From assembly GCF_029168945.1 (NCBI RefSeq), contig NW_026870043.1, forward strand, positions 9,492,501 to 9,556,500: a DNA stretch of 64,000 nt. The letters are read 5' to 3'. This DNA is from Cannabis sativa. Taxonomy: Eukaryota; Streptophyta; Magnoliopsida; Rosales; Cannabaceae. The position numbers were made by a program, and so were the translations under genes. Positions 1 to 12,063 of the stretch are shown here, piece by piece; the first letter of the stretch is position 1; the number at the start of each line of letters is the position of its first letter. The notes under the pieces were generated by a model. The model was not told the origin of the DNA and made no database searches. It saw only the letters and a program-made list of their open reading frames with translations.

Positions 1-1285
1 CTGGCGAATAGTAAGTAAAGGATGATTTCCTTCGAGCTTGACCAAACGAAAATAAATAGTGGAGTACTCATTTCACATAAGCTGAAATATCATTTATACG
101 GGGTTAAGTGTTTTAAGGATAAAATACATTGTAGGGTGTAACGGTAATCTAATCCCTTTACAGTGTAGATCATTCATATAGAGGATCATTGATCAAATTA
201 GGATTATAACAATGGATAACTAATGATGTGTCTATATGGTGGAACATATAGAGCATTCTATATACTGAGAGTGCAATTCTAAGTTCTATGTGTGGATTCA
301 ACGAAGAATTAATAAGTCAGTGAATTTAGGTTATAAATTCTTGATCTGCTTATTGGAAGCTCGGTTATATAGACCCATGGTCCCCCCACTAGTTGAGATA
401 ATATTGCTTGTAAGACTCATATAATTGGTTTTGATTAATCAATTATAATTCTCAATTTAGACTATGTCTATTTGTGAATTTTTCACTAAGTAAGGGCAAA
501 ATTGTAAAGAAAGAGTTTCAGGGGAATATTTGTTAATTATGATACTTTGTATGGTTCAATTAATAAAGATGATAAATGACAATATTATTTAATAATTATT
601 TATAGTTATTAAATAGTTAGAATTGGCATTTAAATGGTTGAATTAGAAAATTGGCGTTTTTGAGAAAATCAGATGCAAAAGTGATAAAACTGCAAAATTG
701 GAAAAAGTCAGGCCCATATCAACATTTTATAGGGCCGCCCACTTTTGTAGGGTTTTACCTCTGATATTTTCATAATTTTAATGCCAAATAATTCAAACCT
801 AACCCTAGTGGAATGCTAAAAATAGATTGTGAAGGCTTCAGGAAATTTACACTTAAATTTTCTACTTTTTTCCTTCAGAGAAAAACCTGAGCCTTCTCTC
901 TCTATACCTAGCTGCCACCTTGTTCTCTTTCTTCCCTCTTCAATTTCGAAATACTTAGTGATTAGAGTAGTGCCCACACACAGCAAGTGATACCTCAATC
1001 ATAGTGAGGAAGATCGTGAAGAAAGACTTTCAACAAGAAGGAGTTTTAGCACTAAAGAAGGAGAGAAAGAGATCCAGCTTCAGATATTGATAATGCTCTG
1101 CTACAGAAAGGAATCAAGGGCTAGATATCTGAACAGAAGGAGTCATTATATTCCGCTGCACCCAATGTGCGGTTTCTAATACTTTATATGTGTTTATTTC
1201 ATAATCGTTTTAGAAGTTCATATTTAGGGTGTTAATCAACATACTTGTGAGTAGATCTAAGATCCTGGTAAAATAATTTCCAACA
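1..1285 (+). repeat. Family X copia LTR, 5' part cut by window edge
   Basis: 3' two thirds of a family X LTR (TAR/Angela-like Ty1/copia). It ends in GGTAAAATAATTTCCAACA, the same end as the complete LTR at 59108-61004. The core promoter position reads GCTAAAAATAG (about 816-826) where other copies have a clean TATAAATAG, so this copy's TATA box is damaged. No primer binding site follows; the sequence runs directly into a fragment of an oppositely oriented family X LTR. It is therefore either a solo LTR or the 3' LTR of an element lying to the left of the window. Confidence 0.85.
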
Positions 1286-1320
1286 CTGTGCATAGTGGGC
1301 GGCCAGAATAGGAAATTGGG
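1286..1320 (-). repeat. Short fragment of a minus-strand family X LTR (left part)
   Basis: Thirty-five bases between the plus-strand LTR and Tekay element A. They resemble the U3 part of minus-strand family X LTRs (compare 22140-22175) and rejoin, across element A, the LTR sequence that continues at 10729. The last five bases, TTGGG, are the left copy of the element A target-site duplication. Confidence 0.7.
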
Positions 1321-3520
1321 TGTAACACCCTAACTATCTTAGGCGTATTACGTGATTTTTAAACGTACTGTGCAGCTCGTTGCTAGTCAACGAGGTTTAT
1401 GGAAAAACGTGATTAATTAAAATTTTGCTTTTTCATTAAACTTATAAACCATTTTGCAAAAAGTCTCGGGATCCCGATTTATAAAAATATTTACAAACGT
1501 TTTTACTATTCAACTTTTACATCAAAATAAAGTCGTCTAACGACAGTTACAAAATCTCAGCCCTGCTGTCCCGAGGATCGTACGCTCCAGGCCTAACCGC
1601 CCCGACATGTACAATCTCATAAGCTCGCTCACGGTCCATCAGCAACTGCCTTGCCTTTACCTACACATGAACATAAACTGTGAGTCGACAGACTCAGTAA
1701 GAAAAGCATAATAATATCATACATAAAATCGATCGCCGTGTCCAACACGATACTGAGTCCCGCTACTGCCATGTCCAACATGGTACTGAGCACTACTGCC
1801 ATGTCCAACATGGTACTGAGTTTTGAACGTTCAGGGGACGGTACTATTGACAAGTATCCTCCTGATCGGTCGAACCGGTCATACTCCGGCTGCTGGTCAT
1901 ACTCCAGCCTGTACCGACGGGATAGGTCAATAGCACTGAACCACCAACCAAGTGTCAGCCTGATCGGTCGAACCGGTCATACTCATTCGGTCATACTCCA
2001 GCCTGTACCGACGTGACAGGGTTGGATGGTTCGAAGCCTAAATACATATCTAATGTAATCTAGCAGGCTTCCTACATGCACGCTAAACATGTAATCTACA
2101 TATGCATACTGTTATACTAATCTTACCTGGATTCCGATTTCAGGTGTGCCGGTCAACCTGACTGGAACTGAAGCTGAACGGCGGATTACTGGCTCCTAAA
2201 CCATAAAAATCACAACGCTATAAGTGACACGCTAAATCACTTCCCGGGGACTAAAACTTGAAACTAAAAGTTTCCCTATCGATAAAAAGCATGGCAATAC
2301 CCCTAAAAACCCAAAAACGAGGAAAACTAGGGTTCTGAAAAATCCCCAACCGGCAGACCGGTTGCCCAACCGGAATTCCGGTTCTGGGAAAATTCAGGAC
2401 CCCATCCGGAATTCCGGATGCTCAACCGGAATTCCGGTTCCTCGCAGGCAGCCAACTAAAAATCTCCTAACTTGACCAATTCAAACCCAATTGGTCCCAA
2501 ACTTTCCAGACCTGTTCTATATGCCCCAAATAACAATTCTAAGGCATCAAATTCACCCAGAAAACGCATATGCAAAATTCACCATTAAAGACCAAGCTTT
2601 GAGTTCAAGAACTCAAACTTGGTTAAATCCACTAACATGCACCCTAGCCTAGTTAATTCTACTTAACTAAGCATAAAAATACCTCTGCAAACTAACAAGA
2701 ACATCCAGCAATAACACAGAAACATATCATAGCATTTTCTCTCAAAAAAATCACATTTTTGCATATAAAACTCAACTTTAAACAATCAATCTAACATGCT
2801 TTCAACACAGCTCAATCAACAACAATAATCATGCTTTAAAACAACCTAAATCAACAACAAAACACAGCAGTAACATCTCTCAAAAATCACATGCATTTTC
2901 ATCCAAAAATCACATATTTTTCAAGAAATTAAAGAAGGAAAGAGACATGAACCAACCTAGCTTGCAATAGACCTTAAAGGATGATGAAAACCAGCCAAAA
3001 TCAAAGGAAACACACCCCCTCCTAGCTGCTCAAAGCTGGCCGAAAATGGAAGGGAAAGAAAGAGAGAGTTTGAAGTTTTTTTTTGGAATTTTTTCTAAGT
3101 GTGAAATGCTTGAAAAGAAAAAGAATTTAAATCATATTTTATTTCATTTATCACACCTCATTCAGCCAAGTAATATAAACATAAACATTTAATTTTTTTC
3201 AAATAAAAAGTTACTAAAGACAAAAAGTCATTGGGGCAAAAAGACCATTTTGCCCCTCCAATCTAAAATCACATAAAAATCACTAAAGGGGTATTTTTGG
3301 GACATTCTAAATTCCCGGCCATTCCCGACATTCCCAATGTCTAAAACCCGTCCCCAAAATACTAACATACTAAGTTGCGAAACATAAAAGCTACCGATAA
3401 CATACTCATGCATATTTGAATTCCATAAATATCCATAATAAATTATTTAAATAGCTATAAATAATTTCATGATTAACATAAATAACTGCTAATTTCCAAA
3501 TTAACTAAGCGGGCTTTACA
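1321..3520 (-). repeat. 3' LTR of Tekay element A
   Basis: 2200 bp, paired with 8478-10728. It contains three copies of a CATGTCCAACATGGTACTGA-like unit (about 1738-1820), two copies of a CTGATCGGTCGAACCGGTCA-like unit (about 1861-1985), and a cluster of palindromic CCGGAATTCCGG sites (about 2345-2440). Compared with the 5' LTR it lacks about 50 bp near 3374. Most of its length is nearly identical to its partner, but 1560-2200 differs heavily, mostly at CTG/CAG trinucleotides. Confidence 0.93.
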
Positions 3521-3540
3521 ACTATCCCCCCCTTAAAAGG
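3521..3540 (-). other. Polypurine tract of element A
   Basis: On the minus strand this reads CCTTTTAAGGGGGGGATAGT, directly before the 3' LTR start TGTAAAGCCC. This is the usual place for the purine primer of plus-strand DNA synthesis. Element B has a similar tract (AAGTGGGGGATAGT). Confidence 0.9.
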
Positions 3541-4860
3541 ATTTCGTCCCCGAAATCTAACCTGAATAACTCTGGATATTGAGCTCGCATATCTGATTCT
3601 AGCTCCCAGGTGGCTTCTTCCACCTTACTGTTTCTCCAGAGAACCTTGACCAACGCTATGGTCTTATTCCGAAGGACTTTATCCTTTCTATCCAGGATCT
3701 GCACTGGCTGTTCCTCATAAGACATATCTGACTGAAGCTGAAGGCTCTCATAACTGAGTATATGAGAGGGGTCTGAAACGTATTTTCTCAACATTGAGAC
3801 ATGAAATACGTTGTGCCTTCTTGATAAAGCTGGAGGCAATGCTAACCGATATGCCACTTGACCTATCTTCTCGAGAATCTCGAAAGGTCCTGTAAATCTA
3901 GGGCATAACTTGCCTCTTTTCCCGAAACGTTTAATCCCCTTCATCGGAGATACTCGCAAAAACACATGGTCCCCTACTCGGAACTCAACATCCCTACGTT
4001 TCGGATCTGCGTAACTCTTGCATGCCTTTCTGCGAGGCAAGCATTCTAGCTTTAATCTTTTCTATTGCCTCATTGGTCCGCCGAATCGATTCTGGACCTA
4101 GGTATTTCCTCTCCCCTGTCTCATCCCAGTGGATAGGGGATCTACACTTCCTACCGTACAACAGTTCGTAGGGTGCCATCCCTATCGTACTCTGGTAACT
4201 GTTGTTGTATGAAAATTCCACTAACGGTAGGTATTTACTCCATGAACCCTCAAAGTCCATAACACAGGCTCTCAACATATCCTCCAATATCTGAATTGTC
4301 CTTTCGGACTGACCATCTGTCTGAGGATGGAATGCTGTACTGAACTTTAGCTTCGTACCCATTGCCCGTTGCAAACTTTGCCAAAATTTGGAGGTGAATT
4401 TCGGATCCCTGTCCGAAACTATAGACTTCGGTACCCCGTGAAGTCTCACTATCTCTTTGACGTACGGTTACGCCAGTGATCCCTTGTAAATGTTGTTACG
4501 GCCGCGGAAAATGAGCGATTTCGTAAATCGATCCACCACTACCCAGATGGAGTCATACATACCCGTGGTCCTAGGTAACCCGACCACAAAATCCATCGTA
4601 ATATCCTCCCATTTCCACTCTGGTAGGGTTAGAGGCTGCAACAACCCTGCTGGTCTCTGATGTTCAGCCTTGATCTGCTGACACGTGAGGCATCTCGAAA
4701 CGAATTCTACCAAATTCTTCTTCATACCGCTCCACCAGAAGTACGGTTTCAAATCTTGGTACATCTTGGTGGTGCGGGATGCGAGAGAATACGGGGTAGA
4801 ATGAGCACTCCTCAAAGATCTCGTTCCTCAAGTCCACACTTTGTTCGGGACACAAACCAC
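3522..4860 (-). pseudogene. Integrase with chromodomain-like C-terminus, element A (frameshifted)
   Basis: The integrase is spread over three open segments. 4468-4815 carries the zinc-binding region (CLTCQQIKAEHQRPAGLLQP) and the first catalytic Asp in ITMDFVVGLP. 3994-4449 carries the second Asp (SDRDPKF) and the catalytic Glu ([13 protein letters not shown]). 3522-4040 carries the GPFEILEKIGQVAYRLALPP region and ends in a chromodomain-like module (LVKVLWRNSKVEEATWELES), typical of Tekay/Del chromoviruses, where it is thought to steer insertion to chromatin. The frame breaks near 4450-4470 and again in the 3994-4040 overlap. Against element B, the stretch around 4450-4510 has several small indels. 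The enzyme cannot be made intact from this sequence as given. Confidence 0.9.
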
Positions 4861-4979
4861 GGCTTTATACAAAAGCATCCCACTATACGACAGCGAAAAG
4901 TCTTTGGCTTGACCGGCCAATACCTCATCTCGGATCTTCACTAACTCCGGATCTGTTGTACGAGCAACCTTTATTCTTT

Positions 4980-5678
4980 CTAGCGGTCGGATTGCAGCGT
5001 TAAGTTGTGAAGCTGACCTACCACAAACTCAATGCTGGATCTAACCATATCCTCTGCTAGCTGGGGTGAGATCTGAACCATGCTAGCTACTTGCCCGGGA
5101 CCCTTTCTGCTCAGGGCATCGGCCACAACATTGGCTTTCCCGGGATGGTAAAGGATCTCACAATCATAATCCTTCACTAATTCCAACCAACGCCTTTGTC
5201 TCATGTTCAAATCTTTCTGAGTAAAGAAATACTTGAGACTTTTATGGTCGGTATAGATCTCGCACTTCTCCCCATACAAGTAATGCCGCCAAATCTTCAG
5301 GGCAAAAACCACTGCGACCAATTCTAAATCATGAGTCGGGTATCGCTGTTCATAGTCCTTTAACTGACGGGAGGCATAAGCGATAACCCGATCGGCTTGC
5401 ATCAATACGCACCCCAAACCCTGTTTGGATGCGTCACAATAGACCACGAACTTCTCCTTGTCCGAAGGCAAAGCTAGTACCGGAGCAGTAATCAACCTCT
5501 GTTTCAGCTCCTGAAAACTAGCTTCGCATTTATCTGACCAGATAAATCGCTGATTCTTCTTCGTAAGCTCGGTTAGGGGCATTGAAATTTTGGAGAACCC
5601 CTCCACGAACCTACGGTAGTACCCAGCTAATCCCAAGAAGCTTCTGATCTCTGTCACCTTGTCTTCGGTCTCGGCCAA
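4980..5678 (-). pseudogene. RNase H region of pol, element A
   Basis: Open segment of 232 codons carrying the thumb/connection motif [20 protein letters not shown] and the Ty3 RNase H: the catalytic Asp in [17 protein letters not shown], the [18 protein letters not shown]lu region, TDHKSLKYF, and the terminal [10 protein letters not shown]. It degrades the RNA of the RNA-DNA hybrid during reverse transcription. The segment is intact inside but separated from RT by frameshifts near 5690-5900 and from integrase by the disordered stretch 4860-4980. Confidence 0.92.
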
Positions 5679-5679
5679 T

Positions 5680-6423
5680 CCCTGACGGATTCGATCTTCC
5701 CGGGATCCACCTTGATCCCGTCCTTACCCACAATGTGTCCTAGGAAGGACACACGAGACAACCGAACTCACATTTCTTGAACTTGGCGTAGAGTCTATGT
5801 TCTCGAAGTCGTTGCGGTACCATGCGAAGATGTAACTCATGCTCCTCTTCGGCGAGAGTACACAAGGATGTCGTCGATAAACACAATTACACGGATATCG
5901 AGGAAATCCTTGAATACTCTATTCATCGGGTCCATGAATGCTGCGGGGAGCGTTGGTTAGTCCGAATGACATAACCGGGGAACTCGTAGTGTCCATACCT
6001 AGTGCGGAAAGCCGTCTTTGGAATGTCCTCCTCTCGGATTCTCAACTGATGATAACCCGAACGGAGATCAATCTTAGAAAAGACCGTCTTTCCCTGAAGC
6101 TGATCGAACAAGTCATCGATCCTAGGTAATGGATATTTATTCTTCACCGTCAGCTTGTTCAACTCTCTGTAGTCGATGCACATCCTCATAGAGCCATCTT
6201 TCTTCTTCACGAACAAAACCGGGGCTCCCCAAGGTGACACACTGGGCCGAATGAACCCTATGTCGAGCAACCCTTGGAGCTGAATCCTTAATTCCTTAAG
6301 TTCAGATGGAGCCATCCTATACGGGGCTTTGGAAACCGGATCCACCCCTGGTGCCAAGTCAATCACGAAGTCAATCTCCCGCTGAGGTGGTAACCCTGGA
6401 AGTTCTTCGGGAAAAACGTCCAA
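5680..6423 (-). pseudogene. Reverse transcriptase, element A (frameshifted)
   Basis: The open segment 5923-6423 starts in the lead-in [20 protein letters not shown] and carries RT motifs: [52 protein letters not shown] and [16 protein letters not shown]. It loses frame at the expected YEFxVMPFGLTNAP position (about 5960-5980). The catalytic FIDDI core is still readable in another frame at about 5862-5885. The domain is therefore complete in content but broken. Confidence 0.9.
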
Positions 6424-6545
6424 AATTCCCGAACCACTGCGATGTCCTGCGGCCGAATGGTGTACGGCCGAGTGGTGTCCACCACCACGGCCGAAACCCT
6501 AAGCACCCACCGTGCAATAATTCTCTCGGCCCGACATAGCCGAGA

Positions 6546-6960
6546 TCACGGGATCCGAGATCCACGAACCGAACCCACAAATACAAACGGTTCTTCACTT
6601 TCCGGTTGGAAGACCACCATCTTCCTCTTACAGTCAATGCTCGCCGAATATTTAGATAGGAAGTCCATTCCTAAAATAATATCAAATTCGACTAAGCTCA
6701 TCTCTATCAGATCAGCGCTTAACTCTCTACCATCTATCCTGATCGGCATAGATCTAATCCACCTATTGGAGATAACCAATTCTCCGCGAATGTAACGGGG
6801 TTCCAAACCACGATTCATATCTATCAAAGGGTCTACCCAACTTACTAAAGACTGCGGCCGCCACATAAGAACGTGTAGCCCCGTAATCAAACGACCGAAT
6901 AAAGCGAGTCGTTAATAAAAATCGACTGTAACAACCGATGGGTGGCATCCGCATCGGCTG
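6546..6960 (-). pseudogene. Aspartic protease region, element A
   Basis: The active-site loop appears as FDYGATRSYV (family consensus DSGATxSYI, so the Ser is replaced by Tyr), followed after a frame change by GRELSADLIEMSLVEFDIIL and [19 protein letters not shown]. This is the Ty3-type retropepsin that cuts the Gag-Pol polyprotein. The following segment (6420-6546), which links protease to RT, has several one-base losses, at least two of them at CCTG sites judged against element B. Confidence 0.8.
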
Positions 6961-6999
6961 CGTGATAGCGAATACCCCGGCCGGAGTGGGTATCGCCGG

Positions 7000-8192
7000 A
7001 GCTCTCGGTGCCTCTGGCGGGCCGGGGACATTCCCTCTTGAAGTGCCGGGCATGCCACAATGAAAGCATCCCCGCCCCTTGCACTCTCCCCGATGGTGCC
7101 TCTTGCGGATAGGGCACTCGGGATAGGAGAATCGGGTCTCGGTACCACCGGGACGACTCCCTGCGTTGCAGTTCCCCGGAACCTCTTGTTCGACTCGAGC
7201 CGCGGAAGCGGTGGGTGCCCTCTTCCTGCGATCAATGGCCGAACCACTACTCCCCTGCTAAATCCGATGCGGGGAGGGGTAGGAGCTCCGCCACCAACCG
7301 AGATCTTGGCCGAATCGACATACACCCCACCGCGCCCTCGGCTCGCGGTGCCTTCTCCACCATCGAGCGTAGGTGGTGCGTCGTCTGTGGTAATCATCGG
7401 GTCATGCACGATCTTGGGATTCAACCCGTCCCGGATCCTTCTCCTTCCTGCTGAAGTCGGTCGGCACAATTCCCGAGGCTAACCTCGCCAGCCGGTCAAG
7501 GCGAGTAGTATACTCGGTGACACTCATGTTCTCCCGTGGGTCGGGTGAACGAACTCTTTCCTCTTGGCGCTTCTAACCGCCTCATTGTAGTATTTCGCGT
7601 TGAAGAGTTCTGGAACCTTTCCCGGGTCATGGTGGTGACATCGTGAATGCGAGACACCATGTCCCACCATACCCGGGGCATCCTCCCGGCCCGAAATGTG
7701 GCGCACACCACTCTGTCGTTACTGGGTGACACCCATGAAGTTCAAGATTACGGTGATCACCGTAAGCCACCTTTGCTCGGCTTTCGATACATCCGGACCT
7801 CCTAGGAATACGGAGGTGCTTGCTTCGAACCGCTCATACAAAGGTTCCAATCTATGGGCCGCCACTACCATCTCGGCACAGGCGGCGAGGCGGTGTGCCA
7901 CTTTGGAACTACGGCACTTTGGAGCTGCGGGAGCACCCTGCCGTCTCAACCTCGAATCTCGAGGTCTTGTTCTTCGATCCGGCTTGCATCTCCGCAAACC
8001 GCAACTCCCGATTCGGGGCTCCCCGATCGGTGCTGGGGAGCACAGGCGACTGTGGCGGGTTCTCATCACCCCGACCACGAGCCTGCCTCGGGGACCTCTA
8101 CCTCGGCCCCTAGCGGTGGGGGAAACCGAGCTCCCTCTCCCTGATTCGACCCCACAGAGTTGCCCGACTCACGGTAGTCGCACGGCGTCCAT
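7000..8192 (-). pseudogene. gag of element A (multiple frameshifts)
   Basis: The most upstream sensible ATG is at 8190-8192 (reads MDAVRLP, then an in-frame TGA). The same frame continues through an Arg/Gly-rich segment into 7719-8078, which holds LEPLYERFEAS and SKAEQRWLTVITVILNFMG. Element B has the matching LEPLYERF and ITSIF(D)FM at the same place. A CCHC zinc knuckle (CFHCGMPG, then HFKRECP one frame away) lies at about 7020-7070. Gag forms the particle and binds the RNA. The frame is lost at least five times between 7000 and 8192. Confidence 0.8.
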
Positions 8193-8477
8193 CTAGTTAG
8201 AACCGCCTGCGAAACCAAGAGTTGGCATATCAGGTCGTATTCAAGGCGAGCTTACTAATGCCGCTTAATTTGGAAATTAGAAATGAAACATGCGCCTATT
8301 CTACTATCAGGCTACTAACATGCTTCCTAACAGGCTTTTCTTTTTTTTCCATAACTGAATAAAATAAACTACTAAAGCAATAAAAGCTTACTGAACCGTG
8401 AACCGAGCTAACTGGCGATGATGATTGTACATGTCGTGACGATCTTCGGAAGACAACCAGCGGCTACGATACCAAAT
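8193..8477 (-). other. Leader and primer binding site of element A
   Basis: Untranslated leader between the 5' LTR and gag. Two or three bases after the LTR end (GGTGTTACA) the minus strand reads TGGTATCGTAGCC (8462-8474), close to the plant initiator-Met primer site TGGTATCAGAGC but with CG in place of AG. The rest shows no gene. Confidence 0.85.
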
Positions 8478-10728
8478 TGTAACACCCTAACTATCTTAGG
8501 CGTATTACGTGATTTTTAAACGTACTGTGCAGCTCGTTGCTAGTCAACGAGGTTTATGGAAAAACGTGATTAATTAAAATTTTGCTTTTTCATTAAACTT
8601 ATAAACCATTTTGCAAAAAGTCTCGGGATCCCGATTTATAAAAATATTTACAAACGTTTTTACTATTCAACTTTTACATCAAAATAAAGTCGTCTAACGA
8701 CGAGTTACAAAATCTCGGCCTGTTGTCCCGAGGATCGTACGCTCCAGCCTAACCGCCCCGACATGTACAATCTCATAAGCTCGCTCACGGTCCATCGGCA
8801 AGCTGCCTTGCCTTTACCTACACATGAACATAAGCGCGAGTCGACGGACTCGGTAAGAAAAGCATAATAATATCATACATAAAAGCCCATTGCCGTGTCC
8901 AACACGATGCGAGTCCCGCCATCGCCATGTCCAACATGGTGCGAGCACTACTTGCCATGTCCAACATGGTGCGAGTTTTGAACGTTCGGGGACGGTACTA
9001 TTGACAAGTATCCTCGATCGGTCGAGCCGGTCATACTCGGTTCTTGGTCATACTCCGGCTGTCTGCAGACGGGATAGGTCAATAGCAACCCGAACCACCA
9101 ACCAAGTGTCGGCTGATCGGTCGAGCCGGTCATACTCGTTCTTGGTCATACTCCGGCACTGTCAGACGTGACGGGGTTGGATGGTTCGAAGCCTAAATAC
9201 ATATCTAATGTAATCTAGCGGGCTTCCTACATGCACGCTAAACATGTAATCTACATATGCATCTTGTTATACTAATCTTACGGATTCCGATTTCGGGTGT
9301 CTTGGTCAACTTGTTGGAACCCGAAGGCCCGAACGGCGGATTACTGGCTCCTAAACCATAAAAATCACAACGCTATAAGTGACACGCTAAATCACTTCCC
9401 GGGGACTAAAACTTGAAACTAAAAGTTTCCCTATCGATAAAAAGCATGGCAATACCCCTAAAAACCCAAAAACAAGGAAAACTAGGGTTCTGAAAAATCC
9501 CCAACCGGCAGACCGGTTGCCCAACCGAAATTCCAGTTCTGGGAAAATTCAGGACCCCATCCGGAATTCCGGATGCTCAACCGAAATTCCGGTTCCTCGC
9601 AGGCAGCCAACTAAAAATCTCCTAACTTGACCAATTCAAACCCAATTGGTCCCAAACTTTCCAAACCTGTTCTATATGCCCCAAATAACAATTCTAAGGC
9701 ATCAAATTCACCCAGAAAACGCATATGCAAAATTCACCATTAAAGACCAAGCTTTGAGTTCAAGAACTCAAACTTGGTTAAATCCACTAACATGCACCCT
9801 AGCCTAGTTAATTCTACTTAACTAAGCATAAAAATACCTCTGCAAACTAACAAGAACATCCAGCAATAACACAGAAACATATCATAGCATTTTCTCTCAA
9901 AAAAATCACATTTTTGCATATAAAACTCAAACTTTAAACAATCAATCTAACATGCTTTCAACACGGCTCAATCAACAACAATAATCATGCTTTAAAACAA
10001 CCTAAATCAACAACAAAACACAGCAGTAACATCTCTCAAAAATCACATGCATTTTCATCCAAAAATCACATATTTTTCAAGAAATTAAAGAAGGAAAGAG
10101 ACATGAACCAACCTAGCTTGCAATAGACCTTAAAGGATGATGAAAACCAGCCAAAATCAAAGGAAACACACCCCCTCCTAGCTGCTCAAAGCTGGCCGAA
10201 AATGGAAGGGAAAGAAAGAGAGAGTTTGAAGTTTTTTTTTGGAATTTTTTCTAAGTGTGAAATGCTTGAAAAGAAAAAGAATTTAAATCATATTTTATTT
10301 CATTTATCACACCTCATTCAGCCAAGTAATATAAACATAAACATTTAATTTTTTTCAAATAAAAAGTTACTAAAGACAAAAAGTCATTGGGGCAAAAAGA
10401 CCATTTTGCCCCTCCAATCTAAAATCACATAAAAATCACTAAAGGGGTATTTTTGGGACATTCTAAATTCCCGGCCATTCCCGACATTCCCAATGTCTAA
10501 AACCCGTCCCCAAAATACTAACATACTAAGTTGTGATTTCTACTGAGCCAAACGCCGCGTTCCAAAATACCGGACACCGGAAATGCGAAACATAAAAGGT
10601 ACCGATAACATACTCATGCATATCTGAATTCCATAAATATCCATAATAAATTATTTAAATAGCTATAAATAATTTCATGATTAACATAAATAACTGCTAA
10701 TTTCCAAATTAACTAAGCGGGCTTTACA
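8478..10728 (-). repeat. 5' LTR of Tekay element A
   Basis: 2251 bp, paired with 1321-3520. It keeps a segment of about 50 bp (10535-10585) that is missing from the 3' LTR. Palindromic CCGG sites recur at about 9500-9600, with two CpG-to-CpA changes relative to the other LTR. The first transcribed part lies near 10200-10300 (minus direction). The stretch 8700-9340 differs strongly from the matching part of the 3' LTR, almost only at CTG/CAG positions. Confidence 0.92.
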
Positions 10729-12063
10729 TTGGGCCTCACTTTGTAACTTTCCCATTTTGTTATTTTTCATTCCCATTTTCTCAAAAATGCCAATTTTCTG
10801 ATTTAACCATTTAAATGCCAATTCTAATTATTTAATAACTTAAAAATAATTATTAAATAGTATTGCCATTTAATATATTTATTTATTTAGACATATAAAT
10901 ATCTTAATTAATAAATAAACCTATAATCTCTTTTCTTTACAATTTCGCCCTTGCTTGGTGAAAATTCATAAAGTAGACATGGTCTAACTTTTAGAATTAT
11001 AATTGATTAATTAAAATCAATTAACTGAGTCTTACAAGCAGTATGGTCTCAACTAGTATGGGGACCATGGGTCTATATAACCGAGCTTCCAATAAGTCAA
11101 ATCGAATTTACCAAGCAAATTCCCTAACTTATTAATTCCTTATTGAATCCACTCTTAGAACTTGGAATTGCACTCTCAGTCATATAGAACGCTCTATATG
11201 TTCCACGATATAGATACGTCATTAGTTATCCATTGTTATAATCCTAATGTGATCAATGATCCTCTATATAGATGATTTACATTGTAAAGGGATTAAATTA
11301 CCGTAACACCCTACAATGTATTTTATCCTTAAAACACTTAACCCTGTATAAATGATATTTCAGCTAAGTGAAATGAGTAATCCACCATTTATTTTCGTTT
11401 GGTTAAGCTCGAAGGAAATCATCATTTACTTTCTATTCGCCAGGTAGAAGCTATAGATTCCATATTTATATTAGCGCTTCCACTCAATTGCACTACCGTG
11501 TTCCCAAAATGTACGTATCACCCTGACCCAAAAATAGCCTTAACTAACAAATCAAAGAACACGAATAACACTCTTGAGATTGAACATAATCATATCAGGA
11601 TTAATATCATTTGATCTAGGATCAACAGGTGATATTGAATTGAATAGATATTACGGTAAATTCTAATATATCTAATCAAAGTTCAATATCGGTCCCTTCC
11701 GATGTATACTCCATACATCCGATACTGGTAAACTTTGCCAATGTCCTGGCAAGGACATAACACTTTTCCAAGGTGTAAGAATACATATTGCTGATTATAC
11801 CATGTCAGTCTAAATCCAGTGTTCTGACAAATTAGGGAATAAACTTTCGAACATATAATTAAGATTATATTCCACTGTGCTGACAACACTATAATCATTA
11901 ACAAATTCATATGTTCTGGACTTAAATAGAATTCATACATTATATATATAATCATGAAATAAATCATGTGAACCATGGAACATAAAATGTTATTTCTGAT
12001 CTTTATTATTAAGTAAATCTGATTATATTGAAATGGGATTTATTTAGGGCACAAAACCCAACA
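10729..12063 (-). repeat. Family X copia LTR (minus), right part
   Basis: Continuation of the LTR split by element A. Reading right to left it starts with TGTTGGGTTTTGTGCCCTAA at 12063. The first five bases on the left (TTGGG) are the right target-site copy of element A. It was inserted into the antisense ORF of the Tat-like fragment at 12064. No polypurine tract lies next to its start, so it is probably a solo or truncated LTR rather than a 3' LTR with its own internal region. Confidence 0.85.

Larger units (their letters stand above)
1321..10728 (-). mobile_element. Tekay/Del-type Ty3 chromovirus, element A
   Basis: Full-length but defective Ty3 element on the minus strand. In its own direction: 5' LTR 10728-8478, Met-type primer binding site, gag, protease, RT, RNase H, integrase with a chromodomain-like tail, polypurine tract, 3' LTR 3520-1321. 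LTR ends are TGTAAAGCCC...GGTGTTACA. A 5-bp target-site duplication TTGGG sits at 1316-1320 and 10729-10733. The target is a minus-strand family X LTR, whose halves rejoin on either side. The coding region has many frameshifts. Protein motifs closely match element B, but the LTRs differ, so they are separate subfamilies of one lineage. Confidence 0.93.

Noticed and set aside
7060..7482. 140-codon plus-strand ORF and other plus ORFs in 6300-8200
   Set aside because: These are shadows of the GC-rich gag/protease region of element A on the minus strand.
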